NCBI RefSeq assembly: GCF_019455385.1
Contig: NZ_JACOFR010000014.1
Span: forward strand, 62,001-126,000
From: Bradyrhizobium sp. BR 10289
GTDB taxonomy: Bacteria > Pseudomonadota > Alphaproteobacteria > Rhizobiales > Xanthobacteraceae
DNA: 64,000 bases
Reading direction: 5' to 3'
The position numbers and the translations under genes are program-made. Under the pieces are notes generated by a model. That model made no database searches and had not been told where the DNA came from. It saw only the letters and a program-made list of their open reading frames with translations. Below, in pieces: positions 27,863 through 36,106 of the stretch. Within the stretch, counting starts at the first letter, position 1, and each line of letters starts with the position of its first letter.

Positions 27863-27916
27863 TCGACGTGCCTGCCCGAGCCAGAAGAAACCCCGAAGAA
27901 ACACCAAGGAATTTTC

Positions 27917-29137
27917 ATGAACAAGAAACTCTCCCTGCTTGCCGCCGCAACCGCACTGACGCTGCTTGCGAGCCCATCCGCCCATGCGCAGAAGGCGTAC
28001 GACACCGGCGTCACCGACACCGAGATCAAGATCGGCAATGTCGAGGCCTATTCGGGGCCCGCCTCAGCCTACGGCATCATCGGCAAGACCGAGGAGGCCT
28101 ATTTCAAGATGATCAACGACCAGGGCGGCATCAACGGCCGCAAGATCAACTGGATCTCCTATGACGACGGCTACTCGCCGCCGAAGACGGTGGAGCAGAT
28201 CCGCAAACTGATCGAGAGCGACGAGGTGTTCCTGGTCTTCAATGCGCTGGGCACGCCTACCCAGACCGCCGTGCAGAAATACCACAACGCCAAGAAGGTG
28301 CCGCAGCTCTTCCTCGCCACCGGCGCCAGCAAGTGGAACGACCCGAAGAACTTTCCGTGGACCATGGGCTTCCAGCCCAGCTACCGGGTCGAGGCTCAGA
28401 TCTTCGCCAAATATATCCTGAAGGAGAAGCCGGACGCGAAGGTCGCGATCTTCTATGCCAATGACGATTTCGGCAAGGACTACCTCGCCGGCATCAAGGA
28501 CGTGTTCGGCGACAAGGCCGCGAAGATGATCGTGGCCGAAGAGAGCTACGAGACCTCGGAGCCGTCGATCGATGCCCATATCGTCAAGCTCAAGGGCACC
28601 GGCGCCGACGTCTTCGTCAACATCGCGACTCCGAAATTCGCGGCTCAAGCCATCAAGAAGATCGCCGAGCTGGAGTGGAAGCCGATGCACCTGATGACGG
28701 ACGTCTCGGTGTCGATCGGCGCGGTGATGAAGCCGGCCGGCTTAGAGGCATCCGAAGGCGTGCTGTCAGCCGGTTATCTCAAGGACGCGTCGGACCCGCA
28801 GTGGAAGGACGACGAAGGCATGAAGAAGTTCATGGCCTTCATCGACAAGTACATGCCCGGCGCCAACATCTCGGACGCCAATCTGGTCTACGCCTATGCC
28901 GCGGCCCAAACCATGGTGCAGGTGCTGAAGCAGTCGGGCGACAATCTGACCCGCGAGAACGTGATGAAGCAGGCCGCGAGCCTGAAGGACTTCGTTCCCG
29001 ATACGCTGATCCCGGGCATCAAGATCAACACCTCCTCGACGGACTTCGCACCGATCGAGCAGCTCAAGATGTGGCGGTTCAAGAAGGGCCAGTGGGAGCT
29101 GTTCGGCGACATCATCAGCGCCGAGACGGGCGGCTGA
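27917..29137 (+). CDS. Orphan branched-chain amino acid-type ABC substrate-binding protein, 406 aa
   Basis: This is a type-I periplasmic binding protein of the LivK family. The signal peptide (M-N-K-K-L-S-L-L to A-H-A-Q-K, about 22 residues) is followed by D-T-E-I-K-I-G-N-V-E-A-Y-S-G-P-A-S-A-Y, the ligand-binding first strand. ATG 27917 follows AAGGAA and begins the signal peptide; the upstream in-frame extension is the ligase fossil and would bury the signal. No permease or ATPase genes adjoin it. Such orphan Liv proteins are common in Bradyrhizobium next to acyl-CoA and aromatic catabolic genes, where they bind aromatic or aliphatic acids, so a role with the divergent dehydrogenase operon is plausible but unproven. 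Confidence 0.92.
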   Translation: MNKKLSLLAAATALTLLASPSAHAQKAYDTGVTDTEIKIGNVEAYSGPASAYGIIGKTEEAYFKMINDQGGINGRKINWISYDDGYSPPKTVEQIRKLIESDEVFLVFNALGTPTQTAVQKYHNAKKVPQLFLATGASKWNDPKNFPWTMGFQPSYRVEAQIFAKYILKEKPDAKVAIFYANDDFGKDYLAGIKDVFGDKAAKMIVAEESYETSEPSIDAHIVKLKGTGADVFVNIATPKFAAQAIKKIAELEWKPMHLMTDVSVSIGAVMKPAGLEASEGVLSAGYLKDASDPQWKDDEGMKKFMAFIDKYMPGANISDANLVYAYAAAQTMVQVLKQSGDNLTRENVMKQAASLKDFVPDTLIPGIKINTSSTDFAPIEQLKMWRFKKGQWELFGDIISAETGG

Positions 29138-29166
29138 CCTCGGCGAACGATCCGATACAGGAGAGA

Positions 29167-29201
29167 TGGCGGCGACGAGGCCGCCACCTCCTCATCGGAG
29201 G
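29167..29201. terminator. Possible bidirectional hairpin between convergent genes
   Basis: TGGCGGC-N6-GCCGCCA (29167-29186) is followed by a second small hairpin CCTCC/GGAGG. It lies in the 77-bp gap between the converging binding-protein and XRE regulator genes. There is no T-run on either strand, so intrinsic termination is uncertain. Confidence 0.35.
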
Positions 29202-29214
29202 ATACCAGAAGAAC

Positions 29215-29976
29215 CTACGCCGACAGAAACAGAGCGAACGACTCTTCGACCGTGCGGCGCAGGTGTTTTCGGTACAGCTCATAATTGGCGTCGTCAGGCG
29301 CGACGCGCCCCAGCGATGGTTTCAGGACATTGCTAAGCGGCACATAGGCAATCGGCGCGGCGATCGGCGTCAGCTGCGAGCCAGGTCCGGCACGGAGCGT
29401 GGAGATGATGCCGTACATCTCGCCGTCGACCGTCGGCCGCGACACCGTGATCACGCGATGCTGGCCGTGCTTGATGATGACCAGATAGATGAAGCCGGAC
29501 TGATGCGGCACGGCAACCTCGCCGGTATGCTCATAGGCCGCATCGGTGCGCTCGCCCTCGCGGAACACCAGTGACGAGACTTTTGGCTCCCAGACGATCT
29601 CGGTGCGGTAGGCGAAGATCGCGTCCTTGTCGCCGAAGGACGGCCGCAGCGTGATGTAGACGTCCTCCAGCCAGGTCACCGCGCGATGCGAATAGGAGCC
29701 GAGGCTGTCGGGGGCGACATCGCTCGCGGCTGGAGGCGTCACCGCGGCGACGGTCTTGCGCAAGGAAACGCCCAGCGCCTGCTCGAGCCGGACGGTCGTC
29801 GCCAGGGTGAATGGCCGGCGGCCGCCGAGCACCTTCTCCAGCGTCGACAGGCTGAGCTTGGCCTGTTCGGCCAGCGCCTGCCGGGAGATCCGGCGCCTCG
29901 CAAGCTCCTCGCGAATGGTCTCTGCGATCTCGCGGCTCTGCTCGTCCGAAAGCTGCTTGTCGTCCTGCGTCTGCAT
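29215..29976 (-). CDS. XRE-family helix-turn-helix regulator with C-terminal sensing domain, 253 aa
   Basis: Residues about 25-70 (R-Q-A-L-A-E-Q-A-K-L-S-L-S-T-L-E-K-V-L-G-G-R-R) form a lambda-Cro/XRE helix-turn-helix. The remaining ~170 residues, starting after a Pro/Ala linker, are a mixed alpha/beta domain with W-L-E-D-V-Y-I-T-L-R-P-S-F and I-I-K-H-G-Q-H-R-V that I do not recognise. It may be an effector-binding domain. ATG 29976 is chosen because it starts the HTH region; a much longer open frame upstream is antisense to the vWA gene. It converges on the binding-protein gene and is divergent from the sortase-substrate gene 187 bp away. Confidence 0.85.
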   Translation of the reverse strand: MQTQDDKQLSDEQSREIAETIREELARRRISRQALAEQAKLSLSTLEKVLGGRRPFTLATTVRLEQALGVSLRKTVAAVTPPAASDVAPDSLGSYSHRAVTWLEDVYITLRPSFGDKDAIFAYRTEIVWEPKVSSLVFREGERTDAAYEHTGEVAVPHQSGFIYLVIIKHGQHRVITVSRPTVDGEMYGIISTLRAGPGSQLTPIAAPIAYVPLSNVLKPSLGRVAPDDANYELYRKHLRRTVEESFALFLSA

Positions 29977-30162
29977 CGTCAACCCTGCCTTGGGACGCCA
30001 GTCTAGCAGGGCGGACAAACCAGCACAAAACCGGACATGGCCGTCCCGCGGGCTGTCGGCCCGGCCAGCCGCGGCAAAACATTGCCGATCATTCTGCTCG
30101 CGAGATCCCCCCTCCCGACCGATGCTCGCCATCGTCAAAAACACTCTTCGGGAGCAGGCCAA

Positions 30163-32427
30163 ATGAGCAATGACGACGCGGTCGACAGCAACCAACACCC
30201 CTGGCTGGGACGGCTCATCGTCGTCGGAGTGTTCCTTCTGGCGCAGGGCGTTGCCATGCTCCTGGTTGCCTTCATTGCCCTGCTGGTGAGCTTCGAGCCG
30301 GGCTGGTCGGCAACGATCGAGCAGGCCAGCCTGCTCCAGCCGGGCGAGGCCAAATCCGGCAGCCTGCTGCTGAAGGACGACGGCGCCACGACCGAAGCGA
30401 TCCGCCTCGGCACCGATGTCGACATCACGGTCTCGAGCCCGACGCTGCGGGCCCGCGTCACGCAAGTGTTCCGCAACCCGACCAAGGACTGGGTCGAGGC
30501 CACCTATGTCTACCCGCTCGCGAGCAACGGCGCCGTCGATACGTTGAAGATGGTGGTCGGCGACCGAGTCATCGTCGGCGACATCAAGGAGCGCCATCAG
30601 GCCCGTATCATCTACGAGCAGGCGCGCCGCGACGGTCAGAAGGCCGCGCTGACCGAGCAGGAGCGGCCGAACATCTTCACCAATTCGGTCGCCAATATCG
30701 GCCCCGGCGAAACCGTGCTGGTGCAGATCGAATATCAGGAGCCGGTGCATCAGAGCGGCAATGAATATTCGTTGCGCGTGCCGCTAGTGGTCGCGCCGCG
30801 CTACAATCCGGCGCCGATCGTGCAGAGCGTCGAGTTCCGCAACGATGGCTCCGGCTGGGGCGCGGCGAATTCGAACCCCGTGCCGGATCGCGACCGCATC
30901 GCACCACCGGTACGGGACCCCGCGAAGAATGCACCGGTCAATCCGACCAGCATCACGGTGCGCCTGAAGGCCGGCTTTGCACTCGGCGAGGTCAAGAGCC
31001 AACATCACACCATCAAGACGGAAAGCCCCGAAAGCACGACGCGCATCGTCACGCTTGCCGACGGCGCCGTCCCGGCCGACCGCGATTTCGAGCTGACCTG
31101 GAAGCCGGCCGCCGAGAAGGCGCCGTCGGTCGGCCTGTTCCGCGAGCATGTCGGCGATGCAGATTACCTGCTCGCCTTCGTCACGCCGCCGAGCGCCGAG
31201 CAGGCAACACAGAAGCCGCTGCCGCGCGAGGTCGTGTTCGTGATCGACAATTCCGGCTCGATGGGCGGGACCTCCATCGTGCAGGCCAAGGCGAGCCTGC
31301 TCTATGCGCTCGGCCGCCTCCAGCCGAACGACCGCTTCAATGTGATCCGTTTCGACGACACCATGGACGTGTTGTTCCCGGCCTCGGTGCCGGCCGATCC
31401 CGCCCATCTCGGCGAAGCCCTCGGTTTTGTCAATGGATTGCAGGCGCGCGGCGGCACCGAGATGGTGCCGGCGATGCGTGCGGCACTGACCGACAAGCTT
31501 GGTGACACGAATATGGTCCGCCAGGTCGTATTCCTCACCGACGGCGCGATCGGCAACGAGCAGCAATTGTTCGAAACCATCACGGCGATGCGCGGCCGCT
31601 CGCGCGTCTTCATGGTCGGCATCGGCTCGGCGCCCAACACCTATCTGATGACGCGCGCCGCCGAACTCGGACGCGGTGCCTTCACCCATATCGGCGCGGT
31701 CGAGCAGGTCGAGGAGCGCATGCGCGGCCTGTTTGCCAAGCTGGAGAACCCGGCAGTGACCGGCCTCAGCGCAAAATTCTCCGAGGCCAAGGCCGACATC
31801 ACGCCGGCGATCATTCCCGACGTCTATCGCGACGAACCCCTGGTGCTGGCGGCGAAGCTCGACAAGCTCGCCGGCTCGCTCGAGATCAAGGGGCGCGTCG
31901 GCGACCGTCCCTGGTCGGTGACGCTGCCGCTGCAAAATGCCGCCGAAGGCAAGGGCCTGTCAAAGCTCTGGGCGCGGCGCAAGATCGGCGATGCGGAAGT
32001 TGCGCGCACCCTGCGCGAGATGACGCCCGAAGAATCCGACAAGGTGATCCTGGCGCTGGCGCTCGACCATCAGATCGTCACGCGGCTCACCAGCCTCGTT
32101 GCAGTCGACAAGACGCCGAGCCGCCCGGAAGGCGAACCGCTCAAGCTCAGCGAACTCCCGATCAACCTGCCGGCCGGCTGGGATTTCGCGAAGGTGTTTG
32201 GCGAGCGTCCGCAGCAGGCGCCTGCGCAGTTGCGCGAACGCCATGCCGATGCGCGCAGCCAGCCGGCGGCAAGACGGCCGACCCCCGCCGCGCCCGATGC
32301 GATCCGCCTGCCGAAGACCGCCACCTCGGCCGAGCTGAAGATGATCGCAGGCCTGGTCCTGATCGTGCTCGCCCTGATCCTGTTCGTGTTCAACCGGCGT
32401 CAGACCTTGCTCACTGACGCTGCTTGA
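30163..32427 (+). CDS. Sortase target protein with VIT and vWA domains (marine proteobacterial sortase target type), 754 aa
   Basis: A single N-terminal membrane helix (residues about 16-42) is followed by a VIT domain (about 70-200: R-A-R-V-T-Q-V-F-R-N-P-T then A-R-I-I-Y-E-Q-A-R-R-D-G). A von Willebrand A domain follows, with the metal-binding MIDAS D-N-S-G-S at residues 362-366 and a later F-L-T-D-G-A. A proline-rich spacer leads to a sorting-type tail: L-P-K-T-A at 716-720, a hydrophobic span, and terminal basic residues N-R-R. The usual L-P-x-T-G glycine is alanine here. The gene is directly upstream of a sortase, which fits the Gram-negative class-GN sortase pairs. Function of these pairs is unknown; a surface or periplasmic protein anchored or transferred by the sortase is expected. 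ATG 30163 follows GGGAGCAGG. Confidence 0.9.
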   Translation: MSNDDAVDSNQHPWLGRLIVVGVFLLAQGVAMLLVAFIALLVSFEPGWSATIEQASLLQPGEAKSGSLLLKDDGATTEAIRLGTDVDITVSSPTLRARVTQVFRNPTKDWVEATYVYPLASNGAVDTLKMVVGDRVIVGDIKERHQARIIYEQARRDGQKAALTEQERPNIFTNSVANIGPGETVLVQIEYQEPVHQSGNEYSLRVPLVVAPRYNPAPIVQSVEFRNDGSGWGAANSNPVPDRDRIAPPVRDPAKNAPVNPTSITVRLKAGFALGEVKSQHHTIKTESPESTTRIVTLADGAVPADRDFELTWKPAAEKAPSVGLFREHVGDADYLLAFVTPPSAEQATQKPLPREVVFVIDNSGSMGGTSIVQAKASLLYALGRLQPNDRFNVIRFDDTMDVLFPASVPADPAHLGEALGFVNGLQARGGTEMVPAMRAALTDKLGDTNMVRQVVFLTDGAIGNEQQLFETITAMRGRSRVFMVGIGSAPNTYLMTRAAELGRGAFTHIGAVEQVEERMRGLFAKLENPAVTGLSAKFSEAKADITPAIIPDVYRDEPLVLAAKLDKLAGSLEIKGRVGDRPWSVTLPLQNAAEGKGLSKLWARRKIGDAEVARTLREMTPEESDKVILALALDHQIVTRLTSLVAVDKTPSRPEGEPLKLSELPINLPAGWDFAKVFGERPQQAPAQLRERHADARSQPAARRPTPAAPDAIRLPKTATSAELKMIAGLVLIVLALILFVFNRRQTLLTDAA

Positions 32428-32428
32428 G

Positions 32429-32503
32429 AGAGGAGTCCCCCGAACTCCTCTGTTAGCGCGCGCGGCTGCCCGTCCCGCAACAACGGCCGCGCGCGCCTTT
32501 TTT
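32429..32503 (+). terminator. Tandem hairpins with T-run: intrinsic terminator between sortase substrate and sortase genes
   Basis: A perfect 8-bp hairpin AGAGGAGT/ACTCCTCT (32429-32451) is followed by an 11-bp GC-only stem GCGCGCGCGGC/GCCGCGCGCGC (32456-32496). Then come one C and six Ts (32498-32503). This is the clearest rho-independent terminator in the window. The sortase ATG lies only 22 bases further on, so sortase expression must come from read-through or a promoter hidden in the hairpin region. Confidence 0.85.
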
Positions 32504-32525
32504 GGGGATCGTCATTGGACCTACT

Positions 32526-33116
32526 ATGTCCCGCCTCATCTCTCCTCTCGTCCTCGCGCTCATCGGGCTCTTCCTGTTCGGCGATGGCGCCTACATCCAC
32601 GCAAAGGCCTGGCTGGCACAGCTGCTGCTGGAGCGCGCATTCGACCGGAGCATTGCGACGGGCCAGCCGGTCAAGCCGTGGGCGTGGGCCGACACTTGGC
32701 CGGTGGCGCGGATCGAGGTGACGCGGTTAGGGGCCAGCGCCATCGTGCTGGACGGCGCTAGCGGCCAGGCGCTCGCCTTTGGCCCCGGCCATCTCCACCA
32801 AACGGTTGATGCGGGCGAGCGCGGCATTGCGGTATATGCCGCACATCGCGATACGCATTTCCGCTTCCTGCGGAATGTTGCGATCGGTGATGAGATCGAC
32901 GTGACACGCGCGGACGGCAAGCACTTTCGGTATCGCGCCGACTCCTCGGCCGTGGTCCGTTTCGATGCATCGGGGATCGACCCTGCATCACAAGGTTTCG
33001 AGCTCGTGCTTGCCACCTGCTGGCCGTTCGACGCGGTGACCTCGGGTCCCGAGCGCTACGTCCTGCACGCAACATTGATTGGAACCGGTGAACAGCGGTT
33101 CGCAATCGAACCGTAA
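32526..33116 (+). CDS. Class GN (marine proteobacterial type) sortase, 196 aa
   Basis: This is a transpeptidase of the sortase fold. An N-terminal signal-anchor helix (residues 5-25) places the catalytic domain in the periplasm. The catalytic triad is visible: His107 in Y-A-A-H-R-D-T-H-F, Cys165 in L-A-T-C-W-P, and Arg177 in P-E-R-Y-V-L-H-A, with the usual spacing of about 58 and 12. The start ATG 32526 is preferred to an in-frame TTG at 32502 that lies in the terminator. It directly follows its probable substrate, the VIT/vWA protein with the L-P-K-T-A tail. Sortases are rare in Gram-negative bacteria and these two-gene systems have no established biological role. Confidence 0.9.
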   Translation: MSRLISPLVLALIGLFLFGDGAYIHAKAWLAQLLLERAFDRSIATGQPVKPWAWADTWPVARIEVTRLGASAIVLDGASGQALAFGPGHLHQTVDAGERGIAVYAAHRDTHFRFLRNVAIGDEIDVTRADGKHFRYRADSSAVVRFDASGIDPASQGFELVLATCWPFDAVTSGPERYVLHATLIGTGEQRFAIEP

Positions 33117-33259
33117 GGCTCCGATTGGGCGTCGACAAGCCGCGATGGAGTGCCGGGCGATCACGTTGGCGGGACCGCTGAACTGGCGCTACCGACCAGA
33201 GACCTATAAGAATGGGCGATTGATCTTTTTTGATGCCGCATTTTTCGGGGCAAGCAGTA

Positions 33260-34252
33260 ATGGATGACGAGTACAGGCAGCGCCTCGAACAGCGGTTGGA
33301 ACTGCTGGAAAACCGGGTCGCCCTCCTCGAAAGGAATCTGGACCTCCTTGCCGCCGGGCAGAGACGCTCCTCGCTTCGAAGCCTCTGGCGTCGCCCGCCG
33401 ATGTGGACCTTCGAGCAATATCCGCCGCGCCTGCTCAACCTTGCTACGTTCCCGCCCGCGCCGTCGATCCCGGCGAATGCGCCGCGGATCGCGATGGTCA
33501 CGCCGAGCTACAATCACGCGCAATATCTCGGCGCCACGATCCAAAGCGTCGTCAGCCAGAACTATCCGAACCTGTATTACCACGTGCAGGATGGCGCCTC
33601 GATCGACGGCACCGTCGATCTGCTGAAGAGCCGCGGTGACAACATCAGCTGGAGGAGCGAGCCGGACGAGGGCCAGTCCAACGCGATCAATCTCGGCTTC
33701 GCCGGCATCGATAGCGACATCATGGCTTACCTCAACAGCGACGACATGCTGCTGCCGGGGACGCTGGCCTATGTCGCCAACTACTTCGCGTCCCATCCCG
33801 ACGTCGACGTCGTCTATGGCCATCGCATCTTCGTCGATCGCGAGGGGCTCGAGGTCGGGCGCGCCGTGCTGCCGCCGTATGACGGCAAGGTCCTGCAATA
33901 TGCCGACTATATTCCGCAGGAGACGATGTTCTGGCGCAGGCGCGTGTGGGACGCGATCGGACCGATCGACGAGAGCTTTCACTATGCGATGGACTGGGAC
34001 TTCATCCTGCGGGCGCAGGCGGCGGGATTCAAGTTCGTGCGCCTGCCACGCTTCCTCGCCTGCTTCCGCATCCATGATGCTCAGAAAACCGCCGCGACTT
34101 ACGCGGTCGGCGTCAAGGAGATGGCCATATTGCGGCGCCGCGTGCTCGGCTTCGATCCAACCCAGCTGCAGATCCGCCGCGCCATCGCGTCCTATCTCGC
34201 CAAGCAACTGGCCTATCACTACGCCCATAAGCTGCGCCTGCTGCGCTACTGA
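33260..34252 (+). CDS. Family 2 glycosyltransferase, 330 aa
   Basis: This GT-A fold sugar transferase begins with a predicted coiled coil (residues 1-30, heptad-rich E-Q-R-L-E-L-L-E-N-R-V). After a linker the catalytic domain starts at about residue 78 with I-A-M-V-T-P-S-Y-N-H-A-Q-Y-L. The substrate-binding Q-D-G-A-S-I-D-G-T and D-E-G-Q-S-N-A-I-N follow. The nucleotide-sugar/metal motif appears as Y-L-N-S-D-D-M-L, and a late F-H-Y-A-M-D-W-D carries the probable catalytic base region. It converges on a second glycosyltransferase 11 bases away. The acceptor is unknown; a surface polysaccharide role is likely. The short N-terminal coiled coil suggests oligomerisation. Confidence 0.9.
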   Translation: MDDEYRQRLEQRLELLENRVALLERNLDLLAAGQRRSSLRSLWRRPPMWTFEQYPPRLLNLATFPPAPSIPANAPRIAMVTPSYNHAQYLGATIQSVVSQNYPNLYYHVQDGASIDGTVDLLKSRGDNISWRSEPDEGQSNAINLGFAGIDSDIMAYLNSDDMLLPGTLAYVANYFASHPDVDVVYGHRIFVDREGLEVGRAVLPPYDGKVLQYADYIPQETMFWRRRVWDAIGPIDESFHYAMDWDFILRAQAAGFKFVRLPRFLACFRIHDAQKTAATYAVGVKEMAILRRRVLGFDPTQLQIRRAIASYLAKQLAYHYAHKLRLLRY

Positions 34253-34263
34253 GCCGGCCGGGG

Positions 34264-35913
34264 TCAGCGATGCTGCTGGGCGCGGCCGCCGCGACCAAGC
34301 CAGGCCCGTTCGAGCCCAATCCCGAGCGGCCGCACGTCGCGGCCCAATGCCAGATCCGCGGGCGAGTGCGGATCGGATAGCGCAAGGCTGATGGTCAACG
34401 TCCCGTCGGCCGCAATCGCGGCGGGATCCACCATCAATTTGCGCTGGCCGGCGAACGCATCCGTCGAGAATTCCAATTGCTGGAGCGCGCCGCTGCCGAC
34501 GCGGCAGGCGACGCGCAGCTGCGGATTTTTCTCGGAGACGAACGCCCGGCACGCCAGCACGAGTTCGAGAGGTCGCGATGGAACGGGACGGACCTCGAAG
34601 CGGAGCACGCAGTTCCTGGCGACGGACCAGGTGCCCCATTCCTCCGGCTCGCTCCACCCCTCGGTCAGCGCGGCAACACCGGCCCCGTCGCGCGCGAAGC
34701 TGAGCTCGTCTCCGCCCAGCAGCGGCACGGATGCGGACACTTCGAGGGTGTCCGGATCGAACGGCGGCTGGTCCGGAACGAACTGCGCGATCGCGCGCAC
34801 TGCGTCCGCGATCGAGGAAAGCCCAAGCGCCGAGCCATCGAGCTCATAGATCGCACTGTTCGGACCAACGGCGCGCACGCCCGGCCGTGCGGGCGGCGGA
34901 CGATCCGCAAGGCGTGCGGGAATGATGATGTCGGCGACGTCGAAGCCGCGCGTGCGGGCGAGTTCACCGATGGTCTGCACGGTCCGATCATACAGGGGCG
35001 GACGATCGTTGATACCGGTCGCAAGCGCCTGCGCCAGCGCCCTGTAGTCGAGCTGGACGTGATCGTCATCGGCCAGCAGCAGGCGCTTGAGGACGAGCAT
35101 GTCCCTGGCGATGAAGAGCTCGAGCGCGTTGAGATCGGGGAGCTGCTTCTCGCCGTCGATGGCTCCGAAATCGCGAGCCCCTCGCGGCGTTTCGAGCAGA
35201 TCCGTGGTCTCGAAGAACATCGCGTGGCCGGTGCTGTACGACGAGATGCCGGACATGCCGAGCGGTCGCGACAGCCGCACGAAACTGTCGGTCAGCGCGG
35301 CGTTGGCGATGCCGGAGGCGACATCCGGCGAGAGGCCGATGAAATAGCGCCCGCAGGTCGCGCGCATCCGGTCGATGATGCCGCGGCGAACGAACGAATT
35401 GTAGATCATCGGCAGATGCGAATAGTGCGCCTGGAAGGCGAAGATGCGCGCCAGCGCTCGGCGCGAGGAGACCCGCTTCACCGACGCCGCAAGATCGATC
35501 TCCGCCAGCAGCCGGTTGCGGAACGCCGGATGATAATAGGTCGGCCAATGGTAGCTGCAGGCGCGCCAACTCAGCAGGTCGATCTTGCCGCCGGCGAGAA
35601 CGTCGTTCGCCGTCGTGCAGGCATAGGGCATCAAGCCGTCGTCGTCGCCGATGAGCGTGACATACTCGCCCGAGGCATGGCCGAGCGCCGCCTCCCAATT
35701 GTCGGTCATGGTAAGAACGCGATCGCTGGCGAAGTGCTTGAATCGCGCATCCTTCAGGCCTTCGACCATCGCCGCGATATCGGGGTTGCCGCCATTGTTC
35801 TGGACGATGAACTCGCAATCCGCATTGGTGGGCTGACAGGCCATCGTAGCCAGCGCGTGACGCAGCGTGTCGGGACGATCGAGAGTCGGAACGACAATGG
35901 AGAGCAGCGGCAT
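34264..35913 (-). CDS. Family 2 glycosyltransferase with C-terminal beta-sandwich-like domain, about 549 aa
   Basis: The N-terminal ~250 residues are a GT-A glycosyltransferase: L-S-I-V-V-P-T-L-D-R-P-D-T-L, then I-V-Q-N-N-G-G-N, and the acidic metal motif L-I-G-D-D-D-G-L-M. A middle helical region follows. The last ~160 residues form a separate domain with W-S-E-P-E-E-W-G-T-W-S, then S-P-A-D-L-A-L-G-R-D-V-R-P-L-G-I-G-L. This pattern is seen appended to several rhizobial glycosyltransferases and membrane proteins and probably binds carbohydrate (inference). Start choice is uncertain: ATG 35913 begins the GT domain directly, ATG 35922 and GTG 35952 are in frame, and none has a strong ribosome-binding site. 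Confidence 0.85.
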   Translation of the reverse strand: MPLLSIVVPTLDRPDTLRHALATMACQPTNADCEFIVQNNGGNPDIAAMVEGLKDARFKHFASDRVLTMTDNWEAALGHASGEYVTLIGDDDGLMPYACTTANDVLAGGKIDLLSWRACSYHWPTYYHPAFRNRLLAEIDLAASVKRVSSRRALARIFAFQAHYSHLPMIYNSFVRRGIIDRMRATCGRYFIGLSPDVASGIANAALTDSFVRLSRPLGMSGISSYSTGHAMFFETTDLLETPRGARDFGAIDGEKQLPDLNALELFIARDMLVLKRLLLADDDHVQLDYRALAQALATGINDRPPLYDRTVQTIGELARTRGFDVADIIIPARLADRPPPARPGVRAVGPNSAIYELDGSALGLSSIADAVRAIAQFVPDQPPFDPDTLEVSASVPLLGGDELSFARDGAGVAALTEGWSEPEEWGTWSVARNCVLRFEVRPVPSRPLELVLACRAFVSEKNPQLRVACRVGSGALQQLEFSTDAFAGQRKLMVDPAAIAADGTLTISLALSDPHSPADLALGRDVRPLGIGLERAWLGRGGRAQQHR

Positions 35914-36106
35914 GAGCACCATCGGAAGAACGATCGCGCGGATTCCTAACACGACGCCGGGTCGTTCGCACTTTCGCCAAAAGTCCGGTGATGCTAGCCT
36001 TATCGCATCGTCTCATCCATTCCGCCTCGCGGTATGGCGTCAGTTGCAATCAGCCAACCCGGCGCATGATGGCGCAGGGCAACAAGAATAAAGGTGAGGA
36101 AGCGCC

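Noticed and set aside
27671..27916. N-terminal extension of the binding protein at 27917 as a real protein part
   Set aside because: Its recognisable portion is ligase-like, and it would hide the Sec signal; treated as a fossil instead.
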